The notes below the pieces were generated by a model, which saw nothing but the letters and a program-made list of their open reading frames with translations, made no database searches and was not told the DNA's origin. Shown piece after piece: positions 24,738 through 26,216 of a stretch of 26,216 nt of DNA. Source of the stretch: an uncultured Roseateles sp. (GTDB lineage: Bacteria; Pseudomonadota; Gammaproteobacteria; Burkholderiales; Burkholderiaceae). The position numbers and the translations under genes are program-made. The first letter of the stretch is position 1. Every line of letters begins with the position of its first letter. Where the stretch lies: the NCBI GenBank assembly GCA_946886855.1, contig CAMPJJ010000080.1, positions 1 to 26,216 on the forward strand. Reading direction: 5' to 3'.

Positions 24738-24803
24738 TTAAGTACCGAACGGTACATAAATTGGGAAAAAAATGCGAGGTCGTGTTGCCGCCTCGCACTG
24801 CAT
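24738..24803 (-). CDS. Possible 21-codon leader peptide
   Basis: On the minus strand an ATG at 24801-24803 opens a frame of 21 codons ending in TAA at 24738-24740, with the peptide MQCEAATRPRIFFPIYVPFGT. It begins just before the terminator stem, runs through the stem and T-run, and stops 12 bases before the SnoaL ATG. A weak AGAGAC lies about 6 bases before its ATG. Its position is what a leader peptide that controls the terminator would have. A chance frame of this length is quite possible, so confidence is low. Confidence 0.25.
   Translation of the reverse strand: MQCEAATRPRIFFPIYVPFGT
24742..24755. promoter_or_regulatory. Operator box 1 (GTACCG-AA-CGGTAC)
   Basis: A perfect 6-2-6 inverted repeat lies 17-30 bases upstream of the SnoaL ATG. 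Palindromes of this size are usual TetR-family operators. Related boxes lie at 24821-24834 and 24947-24960, each matching 10 or so of 14 positions. Confidence 0.6.
24766..24797 (-). terminator. Intrinsic terminator in the SnoaL leader (attenuator-like)
   Basis: On the minus strand TGCGAGG (24797-24791) pairs with CCTCGCA (24779-24773) around an 11-base loop, directly followed by seven Ts (24772-24766). This is a textbook Rho-independent terminator and works only on the minus strand. No minus-strand gene lies upstream of it: the next gene is TetR on the plus strand. It therefore falls inside the leader of the SnoaL-MFS message. Confidence 0.75.
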
Positions 24804-24821
24804 CGATCGTCTCTATTTACG

Positions 24822-24833
24822 TATCGAGCGATA
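24822..24833. promoter_or_regulatory. Operator box 2 (TATCG-AG-CGATA)
   Basis: A perfect 5-2-5 inverted repeat related to box 1 at 10 of 14 positions when aligned as 24821-24834. It lies where the minus-strand promoter should start its transcript (about 24829), so a bound repressor would block the SnoaL-MFS operon. Confidence 0.5.
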
Positions 24834-24835
24834 TA

Positions 24836-24865
24836 AATATACGGTCTTGAGCAATGCCGTGTCAA
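24836..24865 (-). promoter_or_regulatory. Near-consensus sigma-70 promoter for the SnoaL-MFS operon
   Basis: On the minus strand a perfect -35 TTGACA (24865-24860), an 18-base spacer and the -10 TATATT (24841-24836, 5 of 6) form a strong promoter by sequence. The predicted start near 24829 gives a leader of about 104 bases. Confidence 0.7.
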
Positions 24866-24931
24866 CGGCCTCCCGCGCACGATGCGACTTGCAGGAGTAG
24901 GGCAAGCGACGCTGCAGGCGCGAGGGGTGCG

Positions 24932-24960
24932 TTGTCTGCCGATTGTGTATCGATTAGTAT
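24932..24960 (+). promoter_or_regulatory. Promoter of the TetR gene with operator box 3
   Basis: TTGTCT (24932-24937, 4 of 6), a 17-base spacer and TAGTAT (24955-24960, 4 of 6) precede the TetR gene. The spacer and -10 overlap the sequence GTATCGATTAGTAT (24947-24960), which shares the GTAYCGA half with boxes 1 and 2. This suggests autoregulation. Confidence 0.5.
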
Positions 24961-24986
24961 GTATGCCTGGACTGTCGGAGATCTTC

Positions 24987-25607
24987 ATGGCTCAGCGGGG
25001 CCGACCACGCACCTTCGACCGCGACGCGGCGGTCACCTCGGCGATGCACCTGTTCTGGGAGCACGGTTTTGAATCGACGTCCCTGTCGCAGCTGAAGGCG
25101 GCGATGGGCACGGGGATCTCGGCGCCCAGCTTCTACGCCGCCTTCGAATCCAAGGAGGCGCTGTACAAGGAGGCCTTGGAGCGTTATATGACGATCTACG
25201 GCGATCTGACCCGGAGTCTCCACGACCCGTCGGTCCCGCCGCGAGAGGGCGTGTTCCTGGCGCTGCAGCGGTCGGCCAGGATGCAGACCGGGAGCGGTCA
25301 CCCGAAGGGTTGCATGGTGGCGCTGGGCGTCGTTGGAGCCAGCTCCACGGGCAGCGAGGCCGTCACCCAGCTGCTTCGCGAGGTGCGCAGCCGCACCCGC
25401 GCCGGTTTCCGCTCTTGCGTGGAGCGGGGCATCGCGAGCGGGGAACTGCGCGAGGGCACGGACGCGGCCTCACTGTCCGTCGCGTTCGACTGCTTCTTCC
25501 AGGGGTTGTCGGTGCTCGCCCGCGATCGCGTCCGGCATGCCGTCATCGAGAAGGCCGTGACCGAGGCGATGGGGATGTGGGATGCCGCGCTGAGTTCGCG
25601 GCGTTGA
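24987..25607 (+). CDS. TetR/AcrR-family transcriptional repressor
   Basis: The 206-residue protein has an N-terminal TetR DNA-binding domain: RGRPRTFDRDAAVTSAMHLF, then a helix-turn-helix at about 30-55 ending in SAPSFYAAFESKEALY. The C-terminal ligand and dimer domain has GHPKGCMVALGVVGASS near residue 97 onward. It is divergent from the SnoaL-MFS operon with three operator-like boxes in between, so it very likely represses both. The frame opens further upstream, but the ATG at 24987 is chosen because GGAG (24977-24980) lies 6 bases before it and MAQRGRPRTF is the usual family start. Confidence 0.92.
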   Translation: MAQRGRPRTFDRDAAVTSAMHLFWEHGFESTSLSQLKAAMGTGISAPSFYAAFESKEALYKEALERYMTIYGDLTRSLHDPSVPPREGVFLALQRSARMQTGSGHPKGCMVALGVVGASSTGSEAVTQLLREVRSRTRAGFRSCVERGIASGELREGTDAASLSVAFDCFFQGLSVLARDRVRHAVIEKAVTEAMGMWDAALSSRR

Positions 25608-25629
25608 GTGGTCTCGCAGGGGAGGTGGC

Positions 25630-26216
25630 TCAGGGCGCCAGCGCCCGCTCGATCGCCGACTCGCAGTGGATGAGCGCCGTGTCGAAGACAGGCACGGAGA
25701 CGTTGCCGGTGTCGAGCAGCATCCCCACCTCCGTGCATCCGAGGATCATGCAATCAGCCCCTTGGTCCACGAGACGGCGCGCGACGTCTTCGAACCTGAC
25801 GCGGCTCTCGTCGGTCGTGATGTCCTTGCACAGCTCGTCATAGATGATGCGATGCACGTCCGCGCGATCTTCATCGCCGGGCACCAGCGGCTGGAGCCCG
25901 CTCGCCTTGAGGCGATCCACATAGAACGCCTGTTCCATCGTGAACGCGGTCGCGATCAGGCCGGGCGTCTTCAGGCCGGACGCCTTGATCCGATCCGCCG
26001 TGGCATCTGCGATGTGCAGCAGGGGGATCCCGACGCCGTCCATCATCTGCGCGGCCAGCTTGTGCATGGTGTTCGTCGCCAGGACGATGAAGTCGGCGCC
26101 GCCGCGTTCCAGCGCCTTGGCTTGCGCGTTCAGGATCTCGCCGGCTTCCTCCCACCGTCCCGCGGCCTGCAGCCGCTCGATCGTCGCGAAGTCGAGGGAC
26201 CGGATCAGCAGCTCCG
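25630..26216 (-). CDS. Aspartate/glutamate racemase family protein (partial, N-terminus outside)
   Basis: The visible 194 residues are the C-terminal part of a racemase of about 235 residues; the gene runs off the end of the window. The first active-site motif reads VLATNTMHK, with Thr where many aspartate racemases have Cys. The second is LGCTEVGML with the conserved Cys. The Thr/Cys pair is the arrangement reported for the E. coli L-Asp/Glu-specific racemase YgeA. SLDFATIERLQAAGRWEEAG upstream also fits that group. It would convert L- and D-forms of Asp/Glu in the cytoplasm. It converges on the TetR gene with a 22-base gap. Confidence 0.88.
   Translation of the reverse strand, partial: ELLIRSLDFATIERLQAAGRWEEAGEILNAQAKALERGGADFIVLATNTMHKLAAQMMDGVGIPLLHIADATADRIKASGLKTPGLIATAFTMEQAFYVDRLKASGLQPLVPGDEDRADVHRIIYDELCKDITTDESRVRFEDVARRLVDQGADCMILGCTEVGMLLDTGNVSVPVFDTALIHCESAIERALAP

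Noticed and set aside
1..26216. tRNA or rRNA genes, CRISPR arrays, insertion sequences
   Set aside because: None of the expected signals was seen: no cloverleaf with CCA-type end, no regularly spaced direct repeats of 25-40 bases, no transposase frame.

Overview
The window is very GC-rich, densely coded bacterial DNA. A PEP-CTERM exported protein, a lipoprotein pullulanase, large PAS/histidine-kinase proteins, a thiol dioxygenase and long spurious reading frames opposite real genes together suggest a betaproteobacterium of the Burkholderiales, perhaps a Roseateles/Mitsuaria-like member. That placement is inferred from gene content and composition; no rRNA or other marker gene is present. It looks like chromosome: I found no transposase, integrase, phage gene, tRNA or CRISPR array.

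Layout. (a) 1-1472: the 3' end of an unrecognised gene converges on a soluble PAS histidine kinase, with a CCCTCTCCCGC palindrome between them. (b) 1965-7379: a glycan or glycoconjugate block. A glycosyltransferase, an amidohydrolase-2 protein and a second glycosyltransferase run on the plus strand. A glycoside-hydrolase-1-like protein and a secreted DUF4142 protein run on the minus strand towards them. (c) 7471-11214: one 1247-residue protein joining CheB, CheR, a PAS-like region, a histidine kinase and a receiver. (d) 11455-15731: a minus-strand operon of a large lipoprotein type I pullulanase followed by a PEP-CTERM protein, with two strong hairpins after it. (e) 16160-17848: a hybrid histidine kinase, divergent from the pullulanase. 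(f) 18119-20961: a sulfur-related set. A 3-mercaptopropionate-dioxygenase-like enzyme is divergent from an SsuD-like flavin monooxygenase and an SsuA-like binding protein with no permease or ATPase beside it. (g) 20977-22762: an AraC-type regulator and an SDR oxidoreductase. (h) 22791-25607: an efflux-type module. An MFS DHA2 transporter and a SnoaL-like protein are divergent from a TetR regulator. (i) 25630-26216: the C-terminal part of an aspartate/glutamate racemase.

How the parts fit. Block (b) reads as synthesis or editing of a glycosylated product. Block (d) reads as alpha-glucan breakdown at the cell surface together with an exosortase-processed protein. Block (f) reads as oxidation of thiols and sulfonates. 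Block (h) is a classic TetR-controlled efflux locus. Its control region is the richest non-coding stretch here: a near-consensus minus-strand promoter, an intrinsic terminator inside the SnoaL leader, a 21-codon reading frame running through that terminator, and three related operator-like boxes. That leader is my best candidate for something not yet described. The two- to five-gene glycosyltransferase/amidohydrolase/glycosidase block comes second.
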